From NCBI GenBank assembly GCA_032622095.1, contig CP136069.1:200045239-200109238 (forward strand): 64,000 bases of DNA, given 5' to 3'. The notes beneath the pieces are model-generated. The model was not told the origin of the DNA. It saw nothing but the letters and a program-made list of their open reading frames with translations, and made no database searches. The position numbers and the translations under genes are program-made. This document shows positions 1-10,493 of this stretch, piece by piece; the first letter of the stretch is position 1, and every line of letters begins with the position of its first letter. The DNA comes from Siphonodentalium dalli. Lineage: Eukaryota > Mollusca > Scaphopoda > Gadilida > Siphonodentaliidae.

Positions 1-836
1 GTTTCTATCGGGTATTATGGGCGAGCCACCCATTCATGCCGTCAAATTCGCCGAAATCCTTCCCGTTCTCAAAAATGGTCCATACCTCATTTTCACCCGT
101 CCGGATGGTACCACCGGGGTGGTGGTGTTTCTATGGGGTATTTGTGGCGGGCCCCCACCCATGCCCTCAAGTGATATTTTTGAGTTCCAAAAGTCACGTT
201 CGTCCATGATATTAGATAATATCTAACCGTTATACATCAGACCGTGCATTCGTCGTGATTTCTCAAAGCGCACGGGTTATTCCCCTGATTAGGAGATTAT
301 ATAGCGACACCAGGTCGCGTGACCGGACAATGAATTGACAAGAAGCGATAATAAACAGACAGACCACGCCTCCTATTCTTGCAATTGAACAAGTGTGGCC
401 CACAGGTAACGCAATCGACCAAATCTATGTCGTCCCAGCGGTGGAGAAAAACTTGGTTTTACTACTAAAACCCAGTTTAAACTGGTAGTTTAAACTAGGT
501 CTAAACTGGAGATGCCGATTCGGACCATAATGCTCACATAAAGGTAGTTCACTCACGTAGTTATCGACCTATTTCGATACCGGGAAAAATTCAAAAGCTA
601 ATATTATTAGATATATTTTGGAGCGTAAACCATCATGTGACTTTAAAGATGCACAGTGGGACGTCACACCAAATTAGTTACAATTTCCAATATCATTATG
701 TCAACGTTCAACTTGCCAGGAAAAGGAAATTTGAAAAACGCACGCAAAGCTATCATTCATGTGGCACATATATTGCGAACATCCAACATTGAACGTTGAA
801 AACGAGTGCAAAAGATCAGAATACGCGCTTTATTAG
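1..836. other. AT-rich non-coding stretch with one diverged duplication
   Basis: No gene or known element is recognised. Positions 7-53 and 132-177 are similar direct copies (both run CTATNGGGTATT..., then a CCCACC/GCCACCC core, then CATGCC), so a short diverged duplication about 125 bp apart is present. The remainder shows no open frame longer than background. Confidence 0.4.
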
Positions 837-930
837 CTACCACTTTTCGGCAACGGAAGCATGGACGCTCTTTGTTATCTACCACTTTTCGGCAACGGAA
901 GCATGGACGCTCTTTATTAACTACCACATA
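837..930 (+). repeat. 42-bp tandem duplication carrying ACGCTCTTT motif
   Basis: The segment beginning ACCACTTTTCGGCAACGG at 839 is repeated at 881, a 42-bp period with about two and a quarter copies. Each copy ends in GGACGCTCTTT. The same motif recurs in pairs elsewhere in the window, for example at 48474/48516 and 63032/63074. Confidence 0.8.
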
Positions 931-1017
931 TTGGTGAAGAAAGCACTGAAACTGCTTATTTGAGGCGATACTTTTCTATGCTTACCAAAGAATCCATCTG
1001 ATTGACCGAGAAGAACA

Positions 1018-1258
1018 TTAAACCTTTCATGACGTGAGCTGCGCTGGTGAATTAAAGGTCACGTGCCTGTACATTCTCTTATATATGCGAGACTCCCATA
1101 TATGCACTGGCTTACAAGGTCAATGCACATTTTGTTAGGCCAATGTATTCTATTATATATGCGAAGCTCCGTATGGGAGAGTGGCATATATAAGGGAATG
1201 CATTGGCACATCATGGTTTTCTCAAAATTTCAGGAAGCTCCAGTCATGGAAGGGTTGA
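1018..1258. mobile_element. Family D core element, degenerate copy 1
   Basis: The copy begins TTAAACCTTTCATGACG and ends with the inverted equivalent CGTCATGGAAGGGTTGA-like sequence (1240-1258), where the expected TTAA has become TTGA. Inside are a degenerate 69-bp palindrome at 1139-1212 and a remnant of a second around 1066-1107. Family D ends look like piggyBac-type termini (TTAA target plus CYCTTT). Other copies lie at 51111 and 26951. No transposase is encoded, so it is a non-autonomous element. Confidence 0.6.
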
Positions 1259-1717
1259 GTGGACATTTCAGATGCGATGCACCACCAGTTGTTTATTACA
1301 TTGGCGCTTCACTTGAAATATCACCATAAACCTACCAGTTGTACGTTTTCTAAACCAAGCAAATACTTAGATCGCGATAACGAGCCCATCTATAGAAGCT
1401 ACTGGTGTCCATGCAGATATTGACTTTAACTGTATTTGTTGTCAGGTTAGCAAACAAAATAATGGTCGTCGTTGATAAAGAGCGTCCAAGTATTTCAAAT
1501 AATTTACTCAAAAGCAGTAGATTACTGAGTTTTAGTTTCGCAATCAGTTTATACGTAAAACATATGGATGATTTTTCGGATTTTTGCGACATCTTTACCA
1601 TACCATACAACTGATGGTGATTGCAAGTATTTGTCCTTTGTTTTGAAAATTGTTGAAAAAAATGTTGCCAAATCGGACAATGTATCTTTAAATGAACGAT
1701 AGTATTAGTAAATGTAT
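1259..1717. other. AT-rich stretch, nothing recognised
   Basis: Overlapping open frames occur on both strands here, but none resembles a known family. They lack coding-like composition and are probably chance frames. Confidence 0.35.
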
Positions 1718-2796
1718 TAACCCGTTCTATACTAAATGGATTCCCCCACTCAGTTATATATTGCACATCGACATGGTCTATTATCATTTGGAGGGATGTT
1801 AAGGTGATAAAAGCAGACAGCAGATAAATAACAGTACAGAAGGGGCCCTATTTACTGAGGGGAATGTTTAGGTTAATAAATTCAACATGGACGTTAATAT
1901 CTGAAAATTTCCTACGGGATAATTACATTATCTGAACATTTCATATTGGATAACTACTCATCAATGGTGCTTTAGTATAGAGAGTGTTAAACTTATTATC
2001 TGAACATTTCCTATGGGATAACTACTCACCAATGATGCTTTAGTATAGAAAGGGTTAAACTTATTATCTGAACATTTCCTATGAGATAACTACTCATTAA
2101 ATGATGTTTTGGTTTAGAAAGGGTTAAACTTATTATCTGAACACTTCCTATGGGATATTTACTCACCAATGCTGCTTTAGTTTAGATATGGTTAAACTTA
2201 TTATCTGAACATTTCCTATGAGATAACTACTCATTAAATGATGTTTTGGTTTAGAAAGGGTTAAACTTATTATCTGAACATAATCTATGGGATAATTACT
2301 CACCAATGATGCTTTAGTATAGATAGGGTTAAACTTATTATCTGAACATTTCATGTGGGATAACTACTCATCAATGATGCTTTAATATAGAAATGGGTAA
2401 ACTTATTATCTGAACAGTTCATATGGGATAAATACTCATGTTGCTTTAGTATATAAAGGGTTAAACTTATTATCTGAACAGTTCATATGGGATAATTACT
2501 CATCAATGATGCTTTAGTGTAGAGAGTGTTAAACTTATTATCTGAACATTTCATATGGGATAACTACTCATCAATGATGCTTTAGTATAGAAAGGGTTAA
2601 ACTTATTATCTGAACATTTCATATGGGATAACTACTCATCAATGATGCTTTAGTATAGAAAGGGTTAAACTTATTATCTGAACAGTCCATATGTGATATC
2701 TACTCATGGTGCTTTAGTATAGAAAGGGTTAAACTTATTATCTGAACAGTTCATATGGGATAAATACTGATGATGCTTTCGTATAGAGTTGGTTAA
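1718..2796. repeat. 68-bp tandem array bounded by inverted TTAACCCNTTCTATACTAAA ends
   Basis: About 13 copies of a roughly 68-bp unit run from about 1895 to 2796. The period is direct: GTTAAAC occurs at 1986 and 2054, and the TTATCTGAAC box recurs every 65-70 bp. Every unit contains TTTAGTATAGAAAGGGTTAA or a close variant. At 1718 the inverse sequence TTAACCCGTTCTATACTAAA occurs once. The array may therefore be an internally expanded terminus of a TTAA/CCCTTT (piggyBac-type) short element. A related sequence without expansion lies at 51339. Confidence 0.75.
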
Positions 2797-5174
2797 TTCG
2801 GACTGCCCGAACATGTAATTTTGGAGCGTTTACAATTTTTCGTATTTGTATTGTGATTCTTGACAGAATTACGACGTTAGGACCGATACGGGGCATCGCG
2901 TGTACTACCTGTTGACATCTTGTTTAATGCATGTGCTCTAGACTTTAAATATACAAAGGTAAAGAAAATTTACGACCGTTTGTAATTAATACACATTCAT
3001 TGATAGAAATACGAGAACCGGTGCGAGGTAGCTAGTACTTTATTCATTCTTTTTCATGAAAATAATCCAATGGCAAGCAAGGGCTACATGCATAACTGGC
3101 GATTTTAGTGTGAGTAGTAGTGATCATATACGGCCTATATTTACACATTAAAAGTCACATAAAAGTGATAGATATTATCACACGAGAATAAAAGATCTTT
3201 ATGTAACAATCTATATCGTTTGTTGTTTGATTATCACAATGTGCTGATACAGATGCCTTGTGCAGATAATTGAAAACTTTTACTTTCAGCCACACCTGCA
3301 AGTCTTTGATGAGTATATAGAGTCCGTATATTAGTATTTCCCCATACGTATCGTAGTGGAGGTGGGCACTTATTCGTCGCCATCACCACCCCCTTCGACG
3401 ATATAGAGACCAGCTGTTTTTACGTATCGAAGACTCCAAGTACCGCTGGAAGAGGTACCATCGGTGCAAATCACTGCTTAGTCTAAGAAGAACCACAGCA
3501 AAGCATAAGAAGCTACATGTATATGCTAGGATAGGAGATAGGATAGGAGAACACCTACGATGATCAGAAGAGACTACCACGCCACCACATTCTTCCGAGA
3601 AACAACCACACAAGAAAGGGGAAAAGAGGGGGAAAATAGAAATTTAATATTATTATGTTCAAATTCCCCAAATTTATTGTTTATTCTATAATGAAAGTGG
3701 GAAATATAAGCGGCGGCGAGGAGAGGTGTCTTTCGGTCCCTTCGAACTACCCCCCCCCCCCCCCACCGACCCCACCAAACAACATCTTCGCAACAAAAAC
3801 AATTTCATCTCACGGTCTTATAGTGTGCCAGCAGCAAGCAATTACTAAGTTTAATTCGTTTTAATTCGTTTAGCGTTACTTTAGACATCCAATGCACGTT
3901 TACCATTGACCCGTGAGACATAAAGTTGTTCTTTTAGGGATTACAGAAGCATTAAAGCGACTTTTATTGTTATTTATATATACTAAGTCCGCGAGCAATT
4001 CGTGGTCACGATATAAATTTCTATTCACTATCGAACAGGTGACACGAGGTTCACCAGAAGTCGAAATAAAACCCGTATCGGTGTATATAATGTGTTAAAG
4101 GTCAGACGCACGTTTTGCCAAAATTTCCTGGTATTTCAAAATGGATTTACTCAAAATCTGTTAGGAATATCTTTATGAAATTTGGTACAAGTGATAATTG
4201 TAACACAATATTTAAGAACCATCGACCAACTGGATATTATATCCTCATTTACTTTCGTTTATGGTATGAAAACTATTTAAAATTTCACTGTTTTCAGGTA
4301 CCAATAACTTCTGTAAAATATATCTTTTTCAAAAGTGCAGTTCATATATCCATGATATATCTCAAGATCTTGAGAGGAGACTTACGTATTCTTTATTTGT
4401 GAAATTTAATGAGTATTTGCATTAAGAAAGGCAACTACCCATAACTAATTTTCTATATTGGAGGATTTTCATGCCATGCCTGTTGATCAATGAACAATTG
4501 AGCTTAGATAAGTTGTGGGTCATGGGTTCATAACCAAGTTAATGCAGACCACCATATCTCTTAACACTGTGGCCTAATTCCTGTTGATTGCTCCCTGCTT
4601 GAGTGGACCACACTGCATATCAACAGTTGTTTTCATTGGGCTGGAATAATTGTGACTGCTTTATTCTTCATTATAATATATGGGGGTATGATGGTATATT
4701 ATGCAATTATATATCTAAGTCAACATTGTGATACAAATATTGCCTCATCTCATAGAGCGAAGACAATAAGCTAGTTGGTGATTGGTGTTTTGTGTGAAAT
4801 TATTGATTATTCTAGCAGTTCTTGTTTTTGTCGTCTTTTAATAATTGCTCAGATTCTACACAATAAAGATGAAAATATGTGAAATTCAAGATTTTTTGCC
4901 GGATAGATCCATAGAAATTCTTTGTTGAAATATCTTATCATATGTTGGATGTATTTACCCATGTATGCATTAACTCGTTTTCATTATAATTACCATGTTG
5001 GTTGAATCGTTCATAGAGCAGATAAGAGTATTTTGCAATAATCCTTGTCTCAAATTAATTCATATGTTTCTGTTTAGTATACTATGAAATGGTACCATAA
5101 ATGGCCGGATTTAGCGTACAATACCCATTTAGGTGGATTCGAAAGTGAAATATATCATTTAGGGATCGAAACGC
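2797..5174. other. AT-rich non-coding stretch
   Basis: No gene is recognised. It holds a 15-base C run (3750-3764) and the dispersed repeat copy at 4097-4300 listed separately. Short open frames here are not credible coding sequence. Confidence 0.4.
4097..4300 (+). repeat. Dispersed repeat family I, copy 1
   Basis: The segment starting AAGGTCAGACGCACGTTTTG aligns over about 200 bp with 42236-42430. Shared blocks include GCACGTTTTGCCAAAAT, then CATCGACC and CCTCATTTACTTT. The two copies lie 38 kb apart in the same orientation. The family is not named here. Confidence 0.7.
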
Positions 5175-5602
5175 TTAAGGTGCCATTATACGATTAAGCT
5201 TGCTTTATTAAGCAAGGTGAAGGCGCGTGCTGCATCGTGTAATACCATGCCATCTCATCCAGCTCAGCATTATTAATTACCCAAAGAGCAAGCTGTTGGG
5301 AAAGGGACCGAGCCGTTTTTGCATACAGCAAGGAACCCCCCATTAATGTCAGGTAGCAGCTAAATAATATAATTCCTCTTGATACCTGATAAAAACCACA
5401 TGTTCAATTCACAATATTGGAGTCGAGTTAGTAAATATAATGTTATTTATTTAAGTATAATTGACATTTTGTGAAAAATGTTATGATAAAACAGTGCTTT
5501 TAAAAGTTTGCTGGGTGGTGTAAGGTGAACATCCAGCATCACCCCCTGTGGTTACCATTTGGAGCTTAATAAAGCAAGCTCAGTGGTATAATGGCACCTT
5601 GA
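5175..5602. mobile_element. 428-bp TTAA-flanked TIR element (family K)
   Basis: Left end TTAAGGTGCCATTATAC (5175) mirrors right end GTATAATGGCACCTTGA (5586-5602). A second inverted block, AGCTTGCTTTATTAAGC at 5198, mirrors GCTTAATAAAGCAAGCT at 5564. Flanks are TTAA on the left and TTGA on the right, suggesting a TTAA target duplication with one mutation. There is no coding capacity, so this is a non-autonomous element. Confidence 0.75.
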
Positions 5603-6189
5603 TAACTATTTTACAACATACTGCAGCTTATATGTACACTGTTGTTCGCGGAGTACAGATGGTGTACGGTAACGTGACAGCGGCCGTATAAATTACCAAC
5701 ATCACGATGTGGTTATTATCGTACGCAATTGTTCCCCAGGGCGCCCAACAAAAGAACAATCAACTCATTTTGTCCCGATATATCCCGTTGCATTACAACA
5801 ATCAATGTAACCGGGTAATGACAAATACTCCGCATGGGAGGCAAGCAGCCATTCATTTAACAATTTAAACATGGTCATGTATACTCGACTATTAACGTTT
5901 AACTCTCCATGAATTACCCATAGTTACAGACTATTGTCAAACAATTCATCGGGACACATTGGTTGAAATAATGATCAATTATGATGACGTCTGTGTGGGA
6001 TATGGTTCGCGCGGCCACTTGCCATATTTGCCAAGGCAAAAATAATTCACATTTGACAAAAATTATTTGCATTTGGCAAACGTTTTGGCAAGTCACTTTT
6101 TAATTCATCAAGAACGATTAAAATATCGGTTAATCAATAATATTCATTTCATGGAACTCATACCATATAATCAACATCCCAGCGTAAAT
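5603..6189. other. AT-rich spacer with a GGCAA-rich hairpin
   Basis: No gene is seen. At 6016-6095, CACTTGCCATATTTGCCAA is followed by an inverted CATTTGGCAAACG/TTGGCAAGTCAC side, forming an imperfect hairpin. The decamer ATTTGGCAAA returns three times at 6855-6905. Confidence 0.45.
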
Positions 6190-6510
6190 ACGCACATAAT
6201 CGACCTATAATGTGAAATAGGTACATCATGTGATTATTTGATCCTGAAATAAGCAGATAATTGACTCTTACCCGTTATTTCGTTTTATGGCGCGGGCCAC
6301 AGTGAAAACACCAGTTAGAGAGCGTACACCTGAACAGTCGTGAGTTGGATCATTTGTGTTATTGTTCGCGCACAATATGCTCAAAATCGCCTCATTATGA
6401 ATCGATAATGTGACTAAAATGTTCAAATTTTCAGCCAATTAACGACTCAAAAATGGCAATTCTAAGCAGATTATCTACCTAAAACAAGTTTTATTATAAG
6501 CAGCTAATGT
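6190..6510. repeat. Dispersed repeat family F, copy 1
   Basis: Matches 46800-46985 and 48120-48270. Shared blocks include AAATACGCA, TAATGTGAAATAGGT, ATGTGATTATTTGAT, AATAAGCAGATA, ATTTCGTTTTATGGCG and GGGCCACAGTGAA. It continues into the TCGCCTCATTATGA and TCTAAGCAGATTATCTACCT blocks of the family's internal hairpin. No protein is encoded. Confidence 0.75.
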
Positions 6511-7816
6511 GGTGGTTTTCGGAAGAACAGGCTCATATAATTGTATTAGTAGTGTTGTTTTAGGTTAAGAAAAAGTTAACACCTCTATCAAGATGCAGCT
6601 AATCAGTATTAGTATCGATGGATTGGATGGATTTCTAGTATTTATTGTGGTGGCGTTTACATAAATAATCATGTTTTGAAGTGCCCTTCCGATGAAACAA
6701 CTCTTCTAAGATTGTATTCTGTTATTGTATGATAAACCACAGCGGAGGCGAGAATAGTTAATAACTAACTGCTTTCATATCGATGTCAGTAGTCGTTCAA
6801 ACAGCGACTGTCGAAATATAAGACTCAATGTTGCAGGAACTATCAGTGTTAGCATTTGGCAAACTCTAAAATAATTTGGCAAACAATATTTTCATTTGGC
6901 AAAATTTCGATCCAGCGCTGACCATGGATATCATCTCACGAAAATGAGCCCCACACAATCGAACCCTTCTCTGTCAACAACTCAGTTTGAATTGGTCGTT
7001 ATTCCATGGATTGGGGAATTTTTATTACCATATTAAATGGGAAATTTGAATGTATTACCCATGTTATGCAAACCTCCTTTGTATGATTTCAACGTTGTCG
7101 TTTGGTTAATAATTTTGAGACAATGTTTGTGTTGAAATTGACATACATTATTTTTGCTGAATTTTGGTAGTTTTCCTATTTGGCCACCATGTGTCGCATT
7201 TGGCTTCGCCGGGCAGGACACAAGGGGTTAGCCCTCATGCAATAGTCGAAATATTTTACAGGGCCCAAAAGACACAACGGAAGAACGACTTCCACAAAAG
7301 ACATGCGCCTACCGTTGATCTTCCCTCTCATCAGATACACATCATTTACATAAATCCCCCAGCACTGTCATTCTATTATTTTGTCAACTGATGTATAAAC
7401 TGTTCATGTAATTACAAATAGATCTGATGGGGAATAAATACTGATTAAACAAAACATCTACCAATTTGTCGGGTGGTCCAGGAAGTAACGTGAAGAACAT
7501 GACAGGTTGACATATGCCTTCAGCGAGTATGGGATCCTGGTTGGAGTATCCGGTCAATATTTCAGCTATCTGACAGCCTGTGTAAAATACCATATATGGG
7601 CAAATTGTTGCAGCCCTGATTTCACTAAAAAACAAAACTCAGCCAACCAGGTTATTCGTCTCGTCCATTCGTGTCCATGGTAACACAATGGGACCGGCCG
7701 CATGCATGTCTAACGCAATGTATCCTTGGTGTTTCTGACTTATATATACTAGAATCAGCTGTCTATTGGAAGCTTCTCAGTAAGGGTTAGAGCACAATCA
7801 TTATTCTTTACCAGAA
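6511..7816. other. Non-coding spacer
   Basis: No gene is recognised. ATTTGGCAAA occurs three times at 6855-6905. A sequence near 7720-7780 (ATGTATCCT, then CTAGAATCAGCTG) resembles 10030-10065, hinting at an old duplication that brackets the next region. Confidence 0.35.
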
Positions 7817-8073
7817 TCAATCGAGTCGAAGACGAGATTTATTCAGGTAAAGAACTATTCGCGTGCTCTGACCGACAGAGCACAATTGATCCCACATACT
7901 GCAATCAACTGGAACTGTCCCATTGAACGTGTTTTGACCACGACGCACAATCCGAGCGCTGGCCGCGATTGGACACAGTACCCGGTTAGCCACGCCCAAC
8001 AACGTGATTATCATGCACTGATCGCTGTTGAATGTGAACAGATATGCCCGAAACAAGACTGACTGGTCCAACT
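7817..8073 (+). other. GC-richer stretch, possible decayed coding sequence (5' part)
   Basis: One plus-strand frame is open from about 7800 to a TGA near 8057 and reads with ordinary amino-acid composition, including residues ...YCHINW-like and SHAQQRDYHALI. A second frame, open from 8022, continues past the B1 insertion once the element and one TTAA copy are removed. No homologue is recognised, and it may be chance or a dead gene fragment. Confidence 0.2.
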
Positions 8074-8473
8074 TTAACCCTTTACCCAACAAACCGGCCA
8101 AAAACGCCCAAATAAAGCTTCAACAGCCTAAAATATCTTCGGTCTGTCTCAATAGAACCATACAAATATGGATATCATTGTAACCGGCTCCTTGACCACA
8201 TTGTGATAGTTACAGTTATGCCCTGTGCCAATGCATTCTCTTATATATGCGAGTCGACCATAGGTCGCCTCGCATATATAAGAGAATGCATTGGCTTAAA
8301 AAAAATCTTTTTTTAACACTTTTTAACATTTTTTCTTACATTCTTTAACAATTTTATAATTTTTAATGTGTTAAGCCAATGCATTCTCTTATATATGCGA
8401 GGCGACCTATGGTCGACTCGCATATATAAGAGAATGCATTGGCACAGGGCCGTTCTGTTGGGTAAAGGGTTAA
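8074..8473. mobile_element. Family B piggyBac-type core element, copy 1
   Basis: It is bounded by TTAA on both sides. The ends are TTAACCCTTTACCCAACA and TGTTGGGTAAAGGGTTAA, which is the TTAA target plus CCCTTT terminus expected of piggyBac-type elements. Inside are two 69-bp palindromes (about 8228-8296 and 8375-8443) in inverted orientation to each other, joined by an AT-rich linker containing CTTTAACAATTTTATAATTT. A roughly 150-bp asymmetric segment lies just inside the left end. There is no transposase. Copies at 17939 (inverted) and 44187 are nearly identical. Confidence 0.9.
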
Positions 8474-8693
8474 AGCGCCGGTGCGATTTGTCTGTTATCA
8501 GTTGCGTGTGCCTAACAATGGGATAATCACTGAACTATTCCTTCGCCAGCGTTGGGAATTGGTTTGCTTTACCAAAAATCAGGGAACGTTTGTAACAATG
8601 GGATTGTGCTCTAACGATAGGTTCAGATTTGTGATCGAAACATCGGCGGCAAACCGATTAGAATACATGGACAACAAGGGCTACGTGCAGTGA
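8474..8693 (+). other. Possible decayed coding sequence (3' part)
   Basis: An open frame of 72 codons runs from the TTAA junction to TGA at 8691-8693. It contains residues such as RFVCYQLRVPNNG and GLCSNDRFRFVIE. Joined across the B1 empty site, the frame extends upstream to about 8022. Composition is protein-like, but I recognise no family, and no start or splice sites can be assigned. Confidence 0.2.
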
Positions 8694-8843
8694 CATGATC
8701 AAATAGATAATTTAATCATTTGGCTGGTCTTCGACACTAATAAGACCAGAATCGTCGTGTAATTACGATGCTAAACCATACCACCCAAACCATTCGTCAA
8801 GCCCACTCGAGACGACATCTACATGATGGAACGGTATCTCTGC

Positions 8844-9322
8844 TAGACCATGCCATGAATCTCACCTGTAGCAATGCCCGTAGAGATTATATTCCACGAG
8901 AACAAAATCTGGGAACATTTTGATGTCCTGATCTGTTCTGACAGGGAACTTTATAACATTGAACAAACAAGGCCGGGAATATATTTCTTTGTTAATACTT
9001 GTTCCGGATTTGTCCCTGCTCGAGATACTATTCTTTTTTATTTAACTTTTGTGAGCAATAAACATTGAATTAATTACATAGGAGAAATTCCATATTTGTA
9101 AGCGACGCAAAGCAAATTCATCCACAAAGTCACTTAATTCGTGTAGTATCGAGTTGGGTCCTTGACCTACAGTGAAGTAAATTACTAAGGAACAGGTATT
9201 AACTAAGAATATATTACCTGCACTGTTCTATGCCACATCATTAAAAGTTTCCCAAGTTTTGTACTGGTGGAGTATGATCTCTACGGGCGTATATCCACAG
9301 TGTAGATTAATGGCATGATATA
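8844..9322. mobile_element. Family E Mutator-like foldback element, copy 1
   Basis: Left end TAGACCATGCCATGAATCTC mirrors right end TTAATGGCATGATATA. The flanking 9-mers are TATCTCTGC (8835-8843) and TTTCTCTGC (9323-9331), one mismatch apart, so the target duplication is 9 bp. The two halves are inverted relative to each other, with GTAGAGAT/ATCTCTAC and GGGAATATATTTC-type blocks. Long inverted repeats and a 9-bp duplication fit Mutator-like (MULE) foldback elements. No transposase is present. Confidence 0.75.
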
Positions 9323-10491
9323 TTTCTCTGCGCGGTCCATTCACCATCTACATGCATGTGCAACGTGGCATTATTACCAAGTTGCTGGAACCTCGTGTAC
9401 AGTAAAACAACCAAAACCAATTAGTCACGTCCATTCGGGACGACATTAATACAAATAGGAAACCCAATCTCTAACAGAGCGCACCAGTCATACTCCTTTC
9501 TGACTCAGTCATCGGACGGGTACTAGTCTGTGGATTTCTATATTTAGCGCAAGTTTTTCCAGCCAAAATGGCGAAACCGATCGCCCCAAAGTAAAATTTC
9601 CGATGTCCTTTGAGAACAATTCCCTCAGTAAATGTATTGACAGGACGGTTGTTCAGAGCGGTAAATCTTGTAGACAATGTTTCGATGCTACTTCACCACA
9701 TGGCATCAAATGACTTGACTGATATTTGCCATGCGTGGTGTTGTCCATGTGAGTGTAGACATTTGTTTTGATAAAATAATCAGAGAACCAAACCACACCG
9801 CTTCGCGATACAGTGTTTTGGTTCCAGTGGGACTTGAGGTTCGAAATTACACACAAGTTGTTCGATATTGTGCGTGTACTTGATAAGGGCAACATGTAGC
9901 TATGTTCGCTTAGTATATTATTAATATCGCGGAAGTCCACGCAATTTGAGTAAAATGTCGCCAGTCGCAGCGGTCTTATTGAATCATGAACACTGCATGC
10001 AGTCTGAGGAACACTACGCTCGACGCGATGTATCCTCGTTGATGAGTTCTGAACACTAGAATCAGCTGCCGATTTGGAATTATTCCAGGAATGCCAGACA
10101 CGAAGCCACGCATGCGTGTTGGAGGGAATTTGTGTCCAGACGCGTTAGTTATTTACGTAATTGCTCTCAGCTCTGGAGAGAATTACGTCCAATCCGGTCG
10201 ATCGAACGCGCCCGAAGAAATGATCGTCAAGTTATACAACCGCCGGCAGACTGGTCATCATCCGGGTAACAAACCTCTCGACCAACACGAAATCGACGGG
10301 CTATTAAGGTCATTGAAGGACATACAGCTTGTGTGTTTGTCGATCGTTCGATAAATGAGGCTATCACCCTCCTCTTTAGGCCCGTCGTGTCCCTGGCTTG
10401 TAGCTGAGAGCTTATACCGTAAATCGGCTGATTATGTTACCTTATGTGGTATCTGGACGCAGGCTCACTCCTCTTGTCCAGATCATTTGAT
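9323..10491. other. GC-richer stretch with unassigned open frames
   Basis: Minus-strand frames at 9940-9653 and 9677-9471 overlap, and a plus-strand frame at 10091-10354 continues in frame past a TAA to about 10490. Residues such as ALSSGENYVQSGRSNAPEE look protein-like, but no domain is recognised and the plus frame is interrupted. This could be a decayed gene or transposon remnant; it might equally be non-coding. Confidence 0.25.
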
Positions 10492-10493
10492 TC

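Noticed and set aside
7817-8101. 94-codon minus-strand frame
   Set aside because: Its start lies inside the B1 element, so it is a junction artefact.
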